In this document: positions 46,428 to 55,282 of the stretch, one piece after another
Layout: each line of letters starts with the position of its first letter
Numbering within the stretch: the stretch's first letter is position 1
DNA from: Stappia indica
GTDB lineage: Bacteria > Pseudomonadota > Alphaproteobacteria > Rhizobiales > Stappiaceae
Assembly (NCBI RefSeq): GCF_009789575.1
Contig: NZ_CP046908.1
Location: 2,583,001-2,647,000, forward strand
Length of the DNA: 64,000 bases
Direction: 5' to 3'
The notes under the pieces: generated by a model
Database searches by the model: none
What the model was told of the DNA's origin: nothing
Seen by the model: the letters and a program-made list of their open reading frames with translations, nothing else
Position numbers and translations under genes: made by a program

Positions 46428-46450
46428 GACTCACCCATTCCCCGTCATCC

Positions 46451-46478
46451 GCCCGGTCCTGAGCCGGGCTTTCTTGTT
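46451..46478 (+). terminator. terminator after 182-aa ICE gene
   Basis: GCCCGG (46451-46456) and CCGGGC (46464-46469), then TTTCTTGTTT. Placed 24 bp after the stop. Confidence 0.75.
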
Positions 46479-46491
46479 TCAGGAGGCTCAC

Positions 46492-46908
46492 ATGGCCGAC
46501 TATTTTACCCACTTTTCCTGCCTGCTCGACGTGGGCACCCCCGAAAACGCCGCCCGCGCGCTCGATCTCTACAACGCCATGGCGGAGGACAATGCCGCCG
46601 AGGATCCGCCCTCGGACGGTTTCCTGCTCTCGATCCAGCCCGAACATGGCGGCACCCGGCTTTGGATACGCGATGATGTCACCGGCGATCCCGAGCATGT
46701 CATCCAGTTCGTCAAACGCTGTGCGAAAGCGTTCGGCCTGACCGGTTTATGGGGGATGCAATACGCCAATAGCTGCTCGAAGCCCCGTATCGACGGTTTC
46801 GGCGGCGGCGCGCATGTCCTCGATCTCGCCACCGGCGAGACGGTGGACTGGATCTATACCGATGGCTGGCTTTCCACCGTGCTGGAGGCAGGTGATCCCT
46901 ATGCCTGA
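46492..46908 (+). CDS. hypothetical ICE protein, 138 aa
   Basis: 138 residues from ATG 46492 with SD AGGAGG. MADYFTHFSCLLDVGTPENAARALDLYNAM, then TRLWIRDDVTGDPEHVIQFVKRCAKAFGL and GLWGMQYANSCSKPRIDGFGGGAHVLDL. Acidic, soluble; conserved in ICE backbones but without a known function. Overlaps the next gene by 8 bp. Confidence 0.82.
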   Translation: MADYFTHFSCLLDVGTPENAARALDLYNAMAEDNAAEDPPSDGFLLSIQPEHGGTRLWIRDDVTGDPEHVIQFVKRCAKAFGLTGLWGMQYANSCSKPRIDGFGGGAHVLDLATGETVDWIYTDGWLSTVLEAGDPYA

Positions 46909-47581
46909 GATCATTGAAACCACGGTCTATCGCCTGGACGAACTATCCGATGCGACGAAGGACAAGGCGCGCGCCTGGTATCGCGAGGGCGGCTTCGATT
47001 ACGACTGGTATGATGCCGTCTATGAGGATTTCCGGCGCATCGCGGAAATCCTCGGCATCGACTTCAGGACCCGTGCCGTCCGCCTGATGGGCGGCGGCAC
47101 GCGCCGCGAACCCTGCATCTGGTTCCGGGGCTTCTGGTCGCAGGGCGATGGCGCCTGCTGGGAGGGGTCGTATTCCTACGCCAGAAACGCCACGGCCAAA
47201 ATCCGGGCCTATGCGCCGCAGGATCAGGAGCTTCATCGGATCGCCGACGCCTTGCAGGCGGTCCAGCGCCGCAATTTCTACCAACTCCGCGCCGAGGTCA
47301 GCCATCGCGGGCATTACTATCACGAGTATTGCATGGCGATTTCGGTCGAACGCGACAGTCCGACATATCAGGACATGACCGAGGATGCCGAGGAGAGCGT
47401 CGCCGAAGCGCTGCGCGATCTGGCCCGCTGGCTCTACCGGCAGCTCGAACGCGAATATGAGTATCTCTCGTCCGACGAGGTGGTCGACGACACGATCGTC
47501 GCCAACGAATACACCTTCACCGAAGCGGGGCGCCCGGTTCGGATAGGCGACATGGTTGCCGGGCGGCGGGAAGCGTGCTGA
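46901..47581 (+). CDS. hypothetical ICE protein, 226 aa (sometimes labelled antitoxin-like)
   Basis: ATG 46901 overlaps the previous stop. MPEIIETTVYRLDELSDATKDKARAWYREGGFDYDWYDAVYEDFRRIAEILGIDF is typical of a protein family found in phages and ICEs and at times labelled antitoxin of toxin-antitoxin stability system, on weak grounds. The rest, WFRGFWSQGDGACWEGSYSY and SHRGHYYHEYCMAISVE, is rich in Trp/Tyr and strands. No toxin partner is adjacent on this strand; convergent vapC is unrelated. Confidence 0.78.
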   Translation: MPEIIETTVYRLDELSDATKDKARAWYREGGFDYDWYDAVYEDFRRIAEILGIDFRTRAVRLMGGGTRREPCIWFRGFWSQGDGACWEGSYSYARNATAKIRAYAPQDQELHRIADALQAVQRRNFYQLRAEVSHRGHYYHEYCMAISVERDSPTYQDMTEDAEESVAEALRDLARWLYRQLEREYEYLSSDEVVDDTIVANEYTFTEAGRPVRIGDMVAGRREAC

Positions 47582-47588
47582 CCCTGAT

Positions 47589-47972
47589 CTACAGGACACC
47601 CTCGATGTCGGTCCGTGCGAAATCGTCCCCGACATAGAGCAGCGGCGCTTTCCGCTCCTTCGCGGCCTCATAGGCAAAGCAATCGCCGAAATTGAGCGAT
47701 GCGCGGTGAACACCTTTCCCCCACGCTTCATAGGCCGCCGCGACACGTTGCGCCGACGCAGCGGTCACATTGATGATCTCGAATCCGAGGTCATCAAGCA
47801 GACGCATCATCTCCTCACCGACATTCCGGCGGTTCGCCACGATCAGCGCCTCGGCCACGGTGCCAGCCGAGATCAGCAATTCCTCTTCCGCCTCAAGCGC
47901 CGCGATGCAGGCGTCCGCCTCCGGCTCATCGAGCAGAATGGCCATCAGCGCCGAGGTATCGACGACCATCAT
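47589..47972 (-). CDS. vapC: VapC-type PIN-domain toxin
   Basis: 127 residues. PIN ribonuclease: the acidic residues are seen in MVVDTSALMAIL, LDEPEADAC, NFGDCFAYEAA and YVGDDFARTDI. Such toxins cleave tRNA or rRNA until bound by antitoxin. Its ATG overlaps the end of the antitoxin gene (ATGA), and it converges on the ICE gene ending at 47581. Stabilises the element. Confidence 0.94.
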   Translation of the reverse strand: MMVVDTSALMAILLDEPEADACIAALEAEEELLISAGTVAEALIVANRRNVGEEMMRLLDDLGFEIINVTAASAQRVAAAYEAWGKGVHRASLNFGDCFAYEAAKERKAPLLYVGDDFARTDIEGVL

Positions 47973-48226
47973 TGCGGCAGGCCGTCGTCATCATAAAGGA
48001 AGTCCTGACTCCGCGCGGCGGGTGCTCCCGCCAACGCCTTCGCCGCACCGGATTTCCGAAGCGCCTCAAGAAGCGCCCGGCGATCCTTCCGGCCCGGCAC
48101 ATTGCGGACCGGGACAAGCCGGACGGCGGCATGGCCATGGCGGGTCAACACCACTTCATCGCCGGCCTCTGCGCGGCGCACCAGTTCCGTCAACTGGCCT
48201 TTGGCTTCGGTTACGGAAATTCGCAT
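47969..48226 (-). CDS. Phd/YefM-type antitoxin (VapB role)
   Basis: 85 residues from the ATG at 48226, with AGGAGGTGTC 2-11 bp before it on the minus strand. MRISVTEAKGQLTELVRRAEAGDEVVLTRHGHAAVRLVPV is a classic prevent-host-death DNA-binding fold; the C-terminal tail (AARSQDFLYDDDGLPQ) would wrap the toxin. A repeated operator lies directly upstream. Confidence 0.93.
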   Translation of the reverse strand: MRISVTEAKGQLTELVRRAEAGDEVVLTRHGHAAVRLVPVRNVPGRKDRRALLEALRKSGAAKALAGAPAARSQDFLYDDDGLPQ

Positions 48227-48240
48227 GACACCTCCTTCTG

Positions 48241-48292
48241 GACCGCTCAATAGTCCATTTCTATCCAAGAAATGGACCGTTCGATAGTCCAT
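48241..48292 (-). promoter_or_regulatory. vapBC operator/promoter repeats
   Basis: Two direct repeats, GACCGCTCAATAGTCCAT (48241-48258) and GACCGTTCGATAGTCCAT (48275-48292), 34 bp apart. Between them GTCCATTTCT and AGAAATGGAC (48253-48262, 48268-48277) form a 10-bp inverted repeat. Position 15 bp above the antitoxin start fits autoregulation by the antitoxin-toxin complex. Confidence 0.65.
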
Positions 48293-48329
48293 GTCAAGCT
48301 GCGCAAAGCACGGGCCGCCCGTTCCCGCA

Positions 48330-48425
48330 TGAGAGGGAGAGGAAGGCCGGGACGGGTTTGAGCCGGTGCGGTCGAGAGAGAGCGCTGCCCGGCTCGATCC
48401 TGTCCCGCTCTCCGAGGCTCATCCC
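48330..48425 (+). promoter_or_regulatory. structured 5' leader of Strawberry-notch-type gene (copy D)
   Basis: A divergent copy of the shared leader: outer stem GGGAC/GTCCC, inner stem GAGCCGG/CCGGCTC, loop with GAGAGAGAG, and CGAGG as ribosome site. The stems are different in sequence from copies A-C but keep pairing. Confidence 0.55.
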
Positions 48426-51400
48426 ATGACCTACACCTCTGCCGCCGCGGCCCTTCCGATCGGGCCAACCCTTGCCACCGTCGACACCGCCGTCGCCATC
48501 CACCAGGCCGGGCTTCTCCTTCTTCCCCATCTCGAACGCGGCCAGCGCATCGACGCGGCCACGCTGCGCGGTGCGATGGAAAGCGCCTTCGGCGGCTCCG
48601 ACACGACCGGCGCCTGGAGCTGGAAGGATGCCTACGAAGCCTGCGAGGCCGCGACCGTCCTGTTTCTGCGCAAATACGGAAAGGCGCTTTTCCGTAAAGC
48701 CGGGTCTCAGGCCGCCAGCCTGCCGCTGCTGACCCGCATCGCCGGGCTTCTCCCCACCCATACGCGCCGCTCCGAAGAGAGCCAGACCTTTCAGCAGTTC
48801 TCGACGCCGATCCCGCTCGGCCTGATCGCCGCTTCTGCCGCCGCCATCACGCCAGCCGACCGGGTTCTCGAACCCTCCGCAGGCACCGGGCTGCTCGCCA
48901 TCCTCGCCGAGATCGCCGGCGGATCGCTCGCCCTGAACGAGTTGGCTGACACCCGAGCCGATCTTCTTGCGCATCTTTTCCCGGCCAATCCCGTCACCCG
49001 CTTCGACGCGGCGCAGATCCACGATCATCTCGATCCCGCCATGGTGCCGAGCGTCGTGCTGATGAATCCGCCGTTCTCGGTGATGGCGAACGTCTCGGGC
49101 CGGATGGCCGAGGCCGCCTATCGCCATGTCGCCTCGGCGCTGGCGCGTCTGGCCGAGGGCGGGCGGCTGGTGACGATCACCGGCGCGAACTTCGCCCCCG
49201 ACACGCCGGCCTGGCGGGATGCCTTCATCCGGCTTCAGGAGCATGGACGCGTGGTGTTCACCGCTGCCATCGACGGCTCTGTCTATGCCAAGCACGGCAC
49301 GACTTTTCCCACCCGGCTGATCGTTATCGACAAATTGCCCGCCGACGATCGGGCCGCATTTCCGGCGTCGCCCGGCGTCGCGCCCGACGCCTCCACCCTG
49401 ATCGGCTGGGTCGGCGAGCATGTGCCCGCGCGCCTGCCGGTCGATGCGTCGATCCTGGGGCAGACAGCCACCACGCCCGCGCCGTGCACCGTTCGCGGCT
49501 TTCTCGCCCGCGCCGCCGCCGCTGCTCCCGCGCGCCCCGCCGCCGAACCCGAAGGCGTCGAACTCGACTATGAGACCGTGGACTGGACGCCCGGCGAGGA
49601 CGGCCGCATCACCGATGCCATCTACGAAGAATACGGATTGCAGGCGATCCGTATTCCCGGCGCACAAGCCCATCCCACCAAACTCGTGCAGTCGGCGGCC
49701 ATGGCTTCGGTCGCACCGCCCAGACCGAGCTACCGCCCGCGTCTGCCCGCCAGCCTCGTCACCGAGGGCCTGCTGTCCGACGCCCAGCTCGAAACCGTCA
49801 TCTATGCCGGCGAGGCCCATTCGGACTTCCTCGCCGGATCGTGGACGCTCGACGAGACTTTCGATGTCGTCTCGGCCGCGCCCGACGATGCGCCGAACGC
49901 TGTCCGCTTCCGTCGCGGCTTCATGCTCGGCGACGGCACCGGCGCCGGCAAGGGCCGCCAGTCGGCGGGCATCATCCTCGACAATTGGATGAGAGGCCGC
50001 CGCAAGGCCGTCTGGATCAGCAAGTCCGACAAGCTGCTGGAAGACGCCCAGCGCGACTGGTCCGCGCTCGGCATGGAACGCCTGCTGGTCACGCCCCTGT
50101 CGCGGTTCCCGCAGGGCAAGGACATCCGGCTGCCCGAAGGCATCCTCTTCACCACCTACGCCACCTTGCGTTCCGACGAGCGCGGCGAAAAGGCGTCCCG
50201 CGTCCGCCAGATCGTCGAGTGGCTCGGCGCGGATTTCGATGGTGTCGTCATCTTCGACGAGAGCCACGCCATGCAGAACGCGGCGGGCGCCAAGGGCGAA
50301 CGCGGTGACGTCGCCGCCAGCCAGCAGGGCCGCGCCGGGCTTCGCCTCCAGCACGTGCTGCCGAACGCGCGCATCGTCTATGTCTCGGCGACCGGCGCGA
50401 CCACGGTTCACAACCTGGCTTATGCCCAGCGGCTTGGCCTGTGGGGCGGCGAGGATTTTCCGTTCGCCACCCGCGCCGAGTTCGTGGAAGCCGTCGAGGC
50501 CGGGGGTGTCGCCGCCATGGAAGTTCTGGCCCGCGATCTTCGCGCGCTCGGTCTCTACACCGCCCGGTCGCTCTCCTATGATGGCGTCGAATACGAGCTG
50601 GTCGAACACCAGCTCACGCCCGAGCAGACGCGCATCTACGACGCCTATGCCGGCGCTTTCGCCATCATTCACAACAATCTCGACGCGGCGATGGAAGCCG
50701 CCAACATCACCGGCGGCGACAGCGGCTCCGGCACGCTGAACAAACAGGCCAAGTCCGCCGCGCGCTCGGCCTTCGAGTCCGCCAAGCAGCGTTTCTTCGG
50801 CCATCTCCTCACCAGCATGAAGACGCCGACCCTGATCCGCTCGATCGAGCGCGATCTGGAGGACGGCCATGCCGCCGTGATCCAGATCGTCTCCACCGGC
50901 GAGGCCCTCATGGAACGCCGGCTTGCCGAACTGTCGGCCGAGGAATGGAACGACGTCCGGATGGACATCACGCCCAGGGAATATGTCCTGAACTACCTCG
51001 CGCATAGCTTCCCGGTGCAGCTCTACGAGCCGTTCACCGACGCCGATGGCAATCTTTCCTCACGCCCCGTCTATCGCGAAGGTCAGCCGGTGGAGAGCCG
51101 TGAGGCCGTCGCTCGCCGCGACCGTCTAATCGAGAAGCTCGCCTCGCTGCCGCCCGTTCCGGGCGCGCTCGACCAGATCGTCCAGCGTTTCGGCACCGAC
51201 CTCGTGGCCGAGGTGACGGGCCGCTCGCGCCGCATCGTCCGCAAATCCGGCCCCGGTGGCATCGACCGTCTGGCCGTCCAGAACCGCGCCGGATCGGCCA
51301 ACCTCGCCGAGACCGCCGCCTTCATGGACGATCAGAAACGCATCCTGATCTTCTCAGACGCGGGCGGCACCGGCAGGTCGTATCACGCCGACCTCAATGC

Positions 51401-52775
51401 GAAGAACCAGCGCCTGCGCGTCCACTATCTGCTGGAACCGGGCTGGAAGGCCGACGCCGCCATTCAGGGCCTCGGCCGCACCAACCGCACCAACCAGGCG
51501 CAGCCGCCGCTGTTCCGGCCGATCTCGACCGATGTGAAAGCCGAAAAGCGGTTCCTTTCGACCATCGCGCGTCGTCTCGACACGCTGGGCGCGATCACGC
51601 GCGGCCAGCGCCAGACCGGCGGTCAGGGCCTGTTCCGGCCCGAGGATAATCTGGAATCGCACTATGCCCGCGATGCGCTGCGCCAACTCTACATGCTGCT
51701 CGTCCGCGGCAAGGTCGAAGGCTGCTCGCTCCAGATGTTCGAGGCGTCGACCGGCCTCAAGCTGATGGACTCGACGGGCATCAAGGACGAGTTGCCGCCG
51801 ATCACCACCTTCCTCAATCGCCTGCTTGCCCTGACCATCGACTTGCAGGGCGTGCTGTTCACGGCGTTCGAGCAATTGCTGAACGCCCGCATCGAGGGCG
51901 CCATCGCATCCGGCAGCTATGATGTCGGGCTGGAAACGCTGCGAGCGGAGAGCTTCACCGTCACCGACCAGCAGACGATCCACGTCCATCCCGGCACCGG
52001 CGCCGAGGCGCGGCTCCTGACCATCACGCAGCGCCAGCGCAACCACCCCGTCACGCTGGCCGAGGCGCTCGATCTCCTCGCGGATCGCCGGACGAAGCTG
52101 CTCATCAATGAGCGCTCGGGCCGCGCCGCCGTCCAGACCCCGACCACCAGCGTCATGCAGGACGACGGGGAGATCGAGCGGCGCATTCGCCTGATCCGGC
52201 CGATGGAGGCGCACAACATTCCGGTGAAGATGATGGACGAGACCCATTGGGTCGAAGCCGACGAGGCCGCCTTCGCCTCAGCATGGGCGGCCGAAGTCGC
52301 CGAGGTGCCCGAGTTCGCCGACAGCACCATCCATGTCGTCAGCGGTCTCCTGCTGCCGATCTGGAAACGCCTCCCGGCCGAGTCGACGCGCGTTTACCGG
52401 CTCCAGACCGATGACGGGGAGCGCATCGTCGGCCGCCGCGTCTCGCCAGCCTGGGTCGCGGGCGCGGTTGCAACCAGCGCCTCGACGCTGACGCCCGATG
52501 ACGCCTTCACCGCGCTGATGGATGGCCGGACCATCCTTGATCTCAGCGAGAGGCTTCAGCTTCGCCGCAGCCGCGTCATGGGCGCGAACCGCATCGAACT
52601 CACCGGCTTCACCGATACGATGCGGGATCGGCTGCGCGCCTATGGCCTGTTCCACGAAATCATCTCGTGGAAGCTCAGGATGTTCGTGCCGACCGATGCC
52701 AGCGGCCCGGCCATTCTCGCCAAGGTGCTCGAACGCTATCCGGTCGAGCGCATCGGTGAACGGGAGGCAGCGTAA
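48426..52775 (+). CDS. Strawberry-notch-like helicase/methylase, 1449 aa
   Basis: From ATG 48426. Order: helical N-terminus; a methyltransferase-like domain with LEPSAGTGLLAILAE (~150) and MNPPFSVMANV (~212); an SF2 helicase-like domain with Walker A GDGTGAGKGRQSAG (~505) and Walker B IFDESHAMQN (~610); then the SNO C-terminal helicase domain with FSDAGGTGRSYHADL and the Arg-finger-like GLGRTNRTNQAQPP, and a helix-rich tail. Such proteins are typical of ICEs and large plasmids and phages, and are thought to modify or unwind DNA after transfer, perhaps as antirestriction. The next gene starts at the following base. Confidence 0.92.
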   Translation: MTYTSAAAALPIGPTLATVDTAVAIHQAGLLLLPHLERGQRIDAATLRGAMESAFGGSDTTGAWSWKDAYEACEAATVLFLRKYGKALFRKAGSQAASLPLLTRIAGLLPTHTRRSEESQTFQQFSTPIPLGLIAASAAAITPADRVLEPSAGTGLLAILAEIAGGSLALNELADTRADLLAHLFPANPVTRFDAAQIHDHLDPAMVPSVVLMNPPFSVMANVSGRMAEAAYRHVASALARLAEGGRLVTITGANFAPDTPAWRDAFIRLQEHGRVVFTAAIDGSVYAKHGTTFPTRLIVIDKLPADDRAAFPASPGVAPDASTLIGWVGEHVPARLPVDASILGQTATTPAPCTVRGFLARAAAAAPARPAAEPEGVELDYETVDWTPGEDGRITDAIYEEYGLQAIRIPGAQAHPTKLVQSAAMASVAPPRPSYRPRLPASLVTEGLLSDAQLETVIYAGEAHSDFLAGSWTLDETFDVVSAAPDDAPNAVRFRRGFMLGDGTGAGKGRQSAGIILDNWMRGRRKAVWISKSDKLLEDAQRDWSALGMERLLVTPLSRFPQGKDIRLPEGILFTTYATLRSDERGEKASRVRQIVEWLGADFDGVVIFDESHAMQNAAGAKGERGDVAASQQGRAGLRLQHVLPNARIVYVSATGATTVHNLAYAQRLGLWGGEDFPFATRAEFVEAVEAGGVAAMEVLARDLRALGLYTARSLSYDGVEYELVEHQLTPEQTRIYDAYAGAFAIIHNNLDAAMEAANITGGDSGSGTLNKQAKSAARSAFESAKQRFFGHLLTSMKTPTLIRSIERDLEDGHAAVIQIVSTGEALMERRLAELSAEEWNDVRMDITPREYVLNYLAHSFPVQLYEPFTDADGNLSSRPVYREGQPVESREAVARRDRLIEKLASLPPVPGALDQIVQRFGTDLVAEVTGRSRRIVRKSGPGGIDRLAVQNRAGSANLAETAAFMDDQKRILIFSDAGGTGRSYHADLNAKNQRLRVHYLLEPGWKADAAIQGLGRTNRTNQAQPPLFRPISTDVKAEKRFLSTIARRLDTLGAITRGQRQTGGQGLFRPEDNLESHYARDALRQLYMLLVRGKVEGCSLQMFEASTGLKLMDSTGIKDELPPITTFLNRLLALTIDLQGVLFTAFEQLLNARIEGAIASGSYDVGLETLRAESFTVTDQQTIHVHPGTGAEARLLTITQRQRNHPVTLAEALDLLADRRTKLLINERSGRAAVQTPTTSVMQDDGEIERRIRLIRPMEAHNIPVKMMDETHWVEADEAAFASAWAAEVAEVPEFADSTIHVVSGLLLPIWKRLPAESTRVYRLQTDDGERIVGRRVSPAWVAGAVATSASTLTPDDAFTALMDGRTILDLSERLQLRRSRVMGANRIELTGFTDTMRDRLRAYGLFHEIISWKLRMFVPTDASGPAILAKVLERYPVERIGEREAA

Positions 52776-53813
52776 ATGGTCCGCCAGACCGCTTCCGAAC
52801 TTGCCCATCGTCTTGGCCGGGAGGCCGAGGCGGTGTGCCGCCACTATCTGTCCAACGGGCGGCGCGAGGGGCGCTACTGGGTGGTGGGCGACGTTCGCAA
52901 CACCCCCGGACGCTCCATGTTCGTCCGGCTCAAAGGCCCGGAATCCGGCAAGGGGGCTGTCGGGCGCTGGACCGACGCCGCAACGGCCGAGCATGGCGAT
53001 CTGCTCGACGTGATCCGCGAAAGCTGCGGCCTGATCGACTTCCGAGATGTCGCCGACGAAGCCCGGTCGTTCCTCAGCCTGCCGAGGCCGGAGCCTGAAC
53101 CGTCTGCTCCACCCTTGCCGGGCAAAGCGACGCCGGGATCGCCCGAAGCGGCACGGCGTCTGTTCGCCATGGCGCGACCGATGGCTGGCACAGTCGTAGA
53201 GGTGCATCTGCGGAACCGTGCGATTACGGCTTTGCACGACACAGCGAGCCTTCGGTTCCACCCACGCTGCTACTATCGCCCGGAAGGCGATGGCCCGACC
53301 GAGACCTGGCCTGCGATGATCGCTTCCGTCACCGACCTTGCCGGCGTCCAGACCGGCGCGCATCGCACCTGGCTTCGACCCGATGGCAGCGGGAAGGCGC
53401 CGGTCGAAACGCCGAGGCGGGCGATGGGTCATCTCCTCGGACACGGCGTCCGCTTCGGCAGGGCACAGGATGTCCTGGCGGCGGGCGAAGGCATCGAGAC
53501 CGTGCTGTCGGCACGCTCTGGTCTGCCCCGCATGCCGATGATCGCCGCGCTCTCTGCGGCACACCTCGCCACCATCCTGTTCCCGGCATCGCTGCGCCGT
53601 CTCTATTTCGTCAAGGATCGCGATCCGGCCGGGACACGCGCGCGAGACCTGCTGGTCGAACGGGCGAGCAGCGCGGGGATCGAGGCGGTTATCCTGTCGC
53701 CGGTGTTCGGGGACTTCAACGAGGATCTCAGACGCCGCGGCATCGAGGCGCTTCGGGCGGCCTTGCAGGTTCAGATGATCCCCGAGGACGTCAGCCGGTT
53801 TCTCGCTGCGTGA
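52776..53813 (+). CDS. toprim-domain primase-like protein
   Basis: 345 residues, starting immediately after the Strawberry-notch gene. N-terminus AHRLGREAEAVCRHYLSNGRREGRYWVVGDVRNTPGRSMFVRL and KGAVGRWTDAATAEHGDLLDVI fit the DUF7146/primase-helicase N-terminal domain. C-terminus is toprim: AAGEGIETVLSAR near residue 238, YFVKDRDPAGTRAR near 280. A DNA primase for the transferred or replicating strand is likely. Confidence 0.9.
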   Translation: MVRQTASELAHRLGREAEAVCRHYLSNGRREGRYWVVGDVRNTPGRSMFVRLKGPESGKGAVGRWTDAATAEHGDLLDVIRESCGLIDFRDVADEARSFLSLPRPEPEPSAPPLPGKATPGSPEAARRLFAMARPMAGTVVEVHLRNRAITALHDTASLRFHPRCYYRPEGDGPTETWPAMIASVTDLAGVQTGAHRTWLRPDGSGKAPVETPRRAMGHLLGHGVRFGRAQDVLAAGEGIETVLSARSGLPRMPMIAALSAAHLATILFPASLRRLYFVKDRDPAGTRARDLLVERASSAGIEAVILSPVFGDFNEDLRRRGIEALRAALQVQMIPEDVSRFLAA

Positions 53814-54181
53814 GTGCGGGATCGGTCAGGCAGGGGGATGAGCCACGGCACCTCGAAACCTGCCGTATCCGGTCGTGGTGGTTCCCCTGATGCGTCGGAG
53901 GGACCGCCGCCCACAGCCTTCTGAGAGGGCGATCGGCCCATAAACGGGCCGGTCAGGCAATGGCCGCGCGACTTGGCTATTTTCCGCCGGCGCCAGACCA
54001 CCCCACGCGGCAAGCCGCGTGGGGACCCCGGATCAGCCGCCTTTGCAGCGCGAAACAAAATAGCCGTGCCCGGCCATCAAGGCCCTCGCGCGAGCGCGAG
54101 GACTGCCAGCCCGTCCCGCCCATGGGCTTCGACGCCTGCGAAGGCCGCGATGGGCGCGGTCGATCCGACAAGGCGAACACC
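53814..54181 (+). other. spacer with two strong hairpins
   Basis: No gene with a convincing start; the frame of the next gene is open through here but with no SD and unlike composition. CGGCCC/GGGCCG (near 53934-53951) and a perfect 10-bp hairpin CCCCACGCGG / CCGCGTGGGG (54001-54010, 54015-54024, loop CAAG) are present, the second perhaps a leader for the DUF2493 gene. Confidence 0.5.
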
Positions 54182-55117
54182 ATGATGACCGACTACGATG
54201 ACTTGAGGCTAGAGCCGCCGCACACCTCATCCCCCACCGATCACGTCCTCACCGAACTCCAGCTCTACGGCTACCGTCCGTTCGAGGATGAACCCGACCC
54301 GAGGCCGCTTCCCGAAGGCAATTCCGTGGCCGGGGCCGTCGCCGACATCTTCGACGCCCTGATCGCCACCTTGGGCGACACCCGTCTCGAACCCGACCTC
54401 GACGAGCTCCTCTGGTCGACCGTCAATCTCTTCCACCGCGCCACCGGCCGCATCGAGCGCGATCTGGACGACAACGAGCTGGCGCAGCGCCGCCTTCAGC
54501 GCGAACAGGACGGCAGCGAGGTGAAGTCGGTCGAACTGGAGCGGCTCACGGCCGAGGGGCAGACCTTCATCGAGCGGCGCAACAGCATGGAACTCTTCCG
54601 CGACGTCGCCGCCGAGCAGTTCGAGCGCCATACCGGATCGGCCTGGCGGCCGCGCTCCGGGTCGATGGTCAACCATCGCAACCTGACCTCGGCAATGATC
54701 GACAGCCGCGATTTCCTCGCCGCCAAGCGCCGGGCAGAGGCCGAGGTGATGCTTCCCGCCGGTCCTAGGGTCGCCTTCACCGGCGGTCTCGACTTCAACG
54801 ATCACCGCCTGATCTGGGCCAAGCTCGATCAGGTCCACGCCAAGCACCCGGACATGGTGCTGCTGCACGGCGGATCGCCGAAGGGGGCCGAGCTGATCGC
54901 GGCAAAATGGGCCGACAATCGCAAGGTCCGCCAAGTCGCCTTCAAGCCCGACTGGACCAGACATGCCAAGGCCGCACCCTTCAAGCGCAACGACGCGATG
55001 CTCGAAACGCTCCCGGTCGGCGTCCTCGTCTTCCCCGGCACCGGCATCCAGGAGAACCTCGCCGACAAGGCCCGCAAGCTCGGCATCCCGGTCATGAAGA
55101 TCGACGGCGGCGCGTAA
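54182..55117 (+). CDS. DUF2493 (SLOG-fold) protein
   Basis: 311 residues from ATG 54182 (ATG 54185 as alternative). The N-terminal ~190 residues are helical (acidic). The C-terminal ~115 form the DUF2493/YspA SLOG domain: RVAFTGGLDFNDHRLIWAKLDQVHAKHPDMVLLHGGSPKGAELIAAKWAD, and VLVFPGTGIQENLADKARKLGIPV. SLOG folds bind nucleotides or nucleotide-derived signals. Conserved in ICEs and phages; role unknown. A Rho-independent terminator follows. Confidence 0.93.
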   Translation: MMTDYDDLRLEPPHTSSPTDHVLTELQLYGYRPFEDEPDPRPLPEGNSVAGAVADIFDALIATLGDTRLEPDLDELLWSTVNLFHRATGRIERDLDDNELAQRRLQREQDGSEVKSVELERLTAEGQTFIERRNSMELFRDVAAEQFERHTGSAWRPRSGSMVNHRNLTSAMIDSRDFLAAKRRAEAEVMLPAGPRVAFTGGLDFNDHRLIWAKLDQVHAKHPDMVLLHGGSPKGAELIAAKWADNRKVRQVAFKPDWTRHAKAAPFKRNDAMLETLPVGVLVFPGTGIQENLADKARKLGIPVMKIDGGA

Positions 55118-55156
55118 AGCGCCGCCTTCGGGCGGCTGTCGAAGCCGCCAATTCTT

Positions 55157-55175
55157 GACGGCGAGCCGTCTTTTT
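55157..55175 (+). terminator. terminator after DUF2493 gene
   Basis: GACGGC/GCCGTC (55157-55162, 55165-55170) followed by TTTTT. Confidence 0.8.
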
Positions 55176-55282
55176 GGTCACATAGGCCATCCTTGCAGAA
55201 CCGGCGAAGCAACATAGTCGCAGGCGGCGCGCATCTCGTGGCGGCCTGTCGTGATCGTTTGTCCGTTCATGTGGAGGTTTCC

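Noticed and set aside
46901-47581. Antitoxin of a second toxin-antitoxin pair
   Set aside because: The label for this family is weak; no toxin partner is adjacent and the fold does not resemble an antitoxin.
48294-51005. 903-codon leftward frame antisense to the Strawberry-notch gene
   Set aside because: Composition is a mirror of the real gene; no domain; covers the VapB operator.
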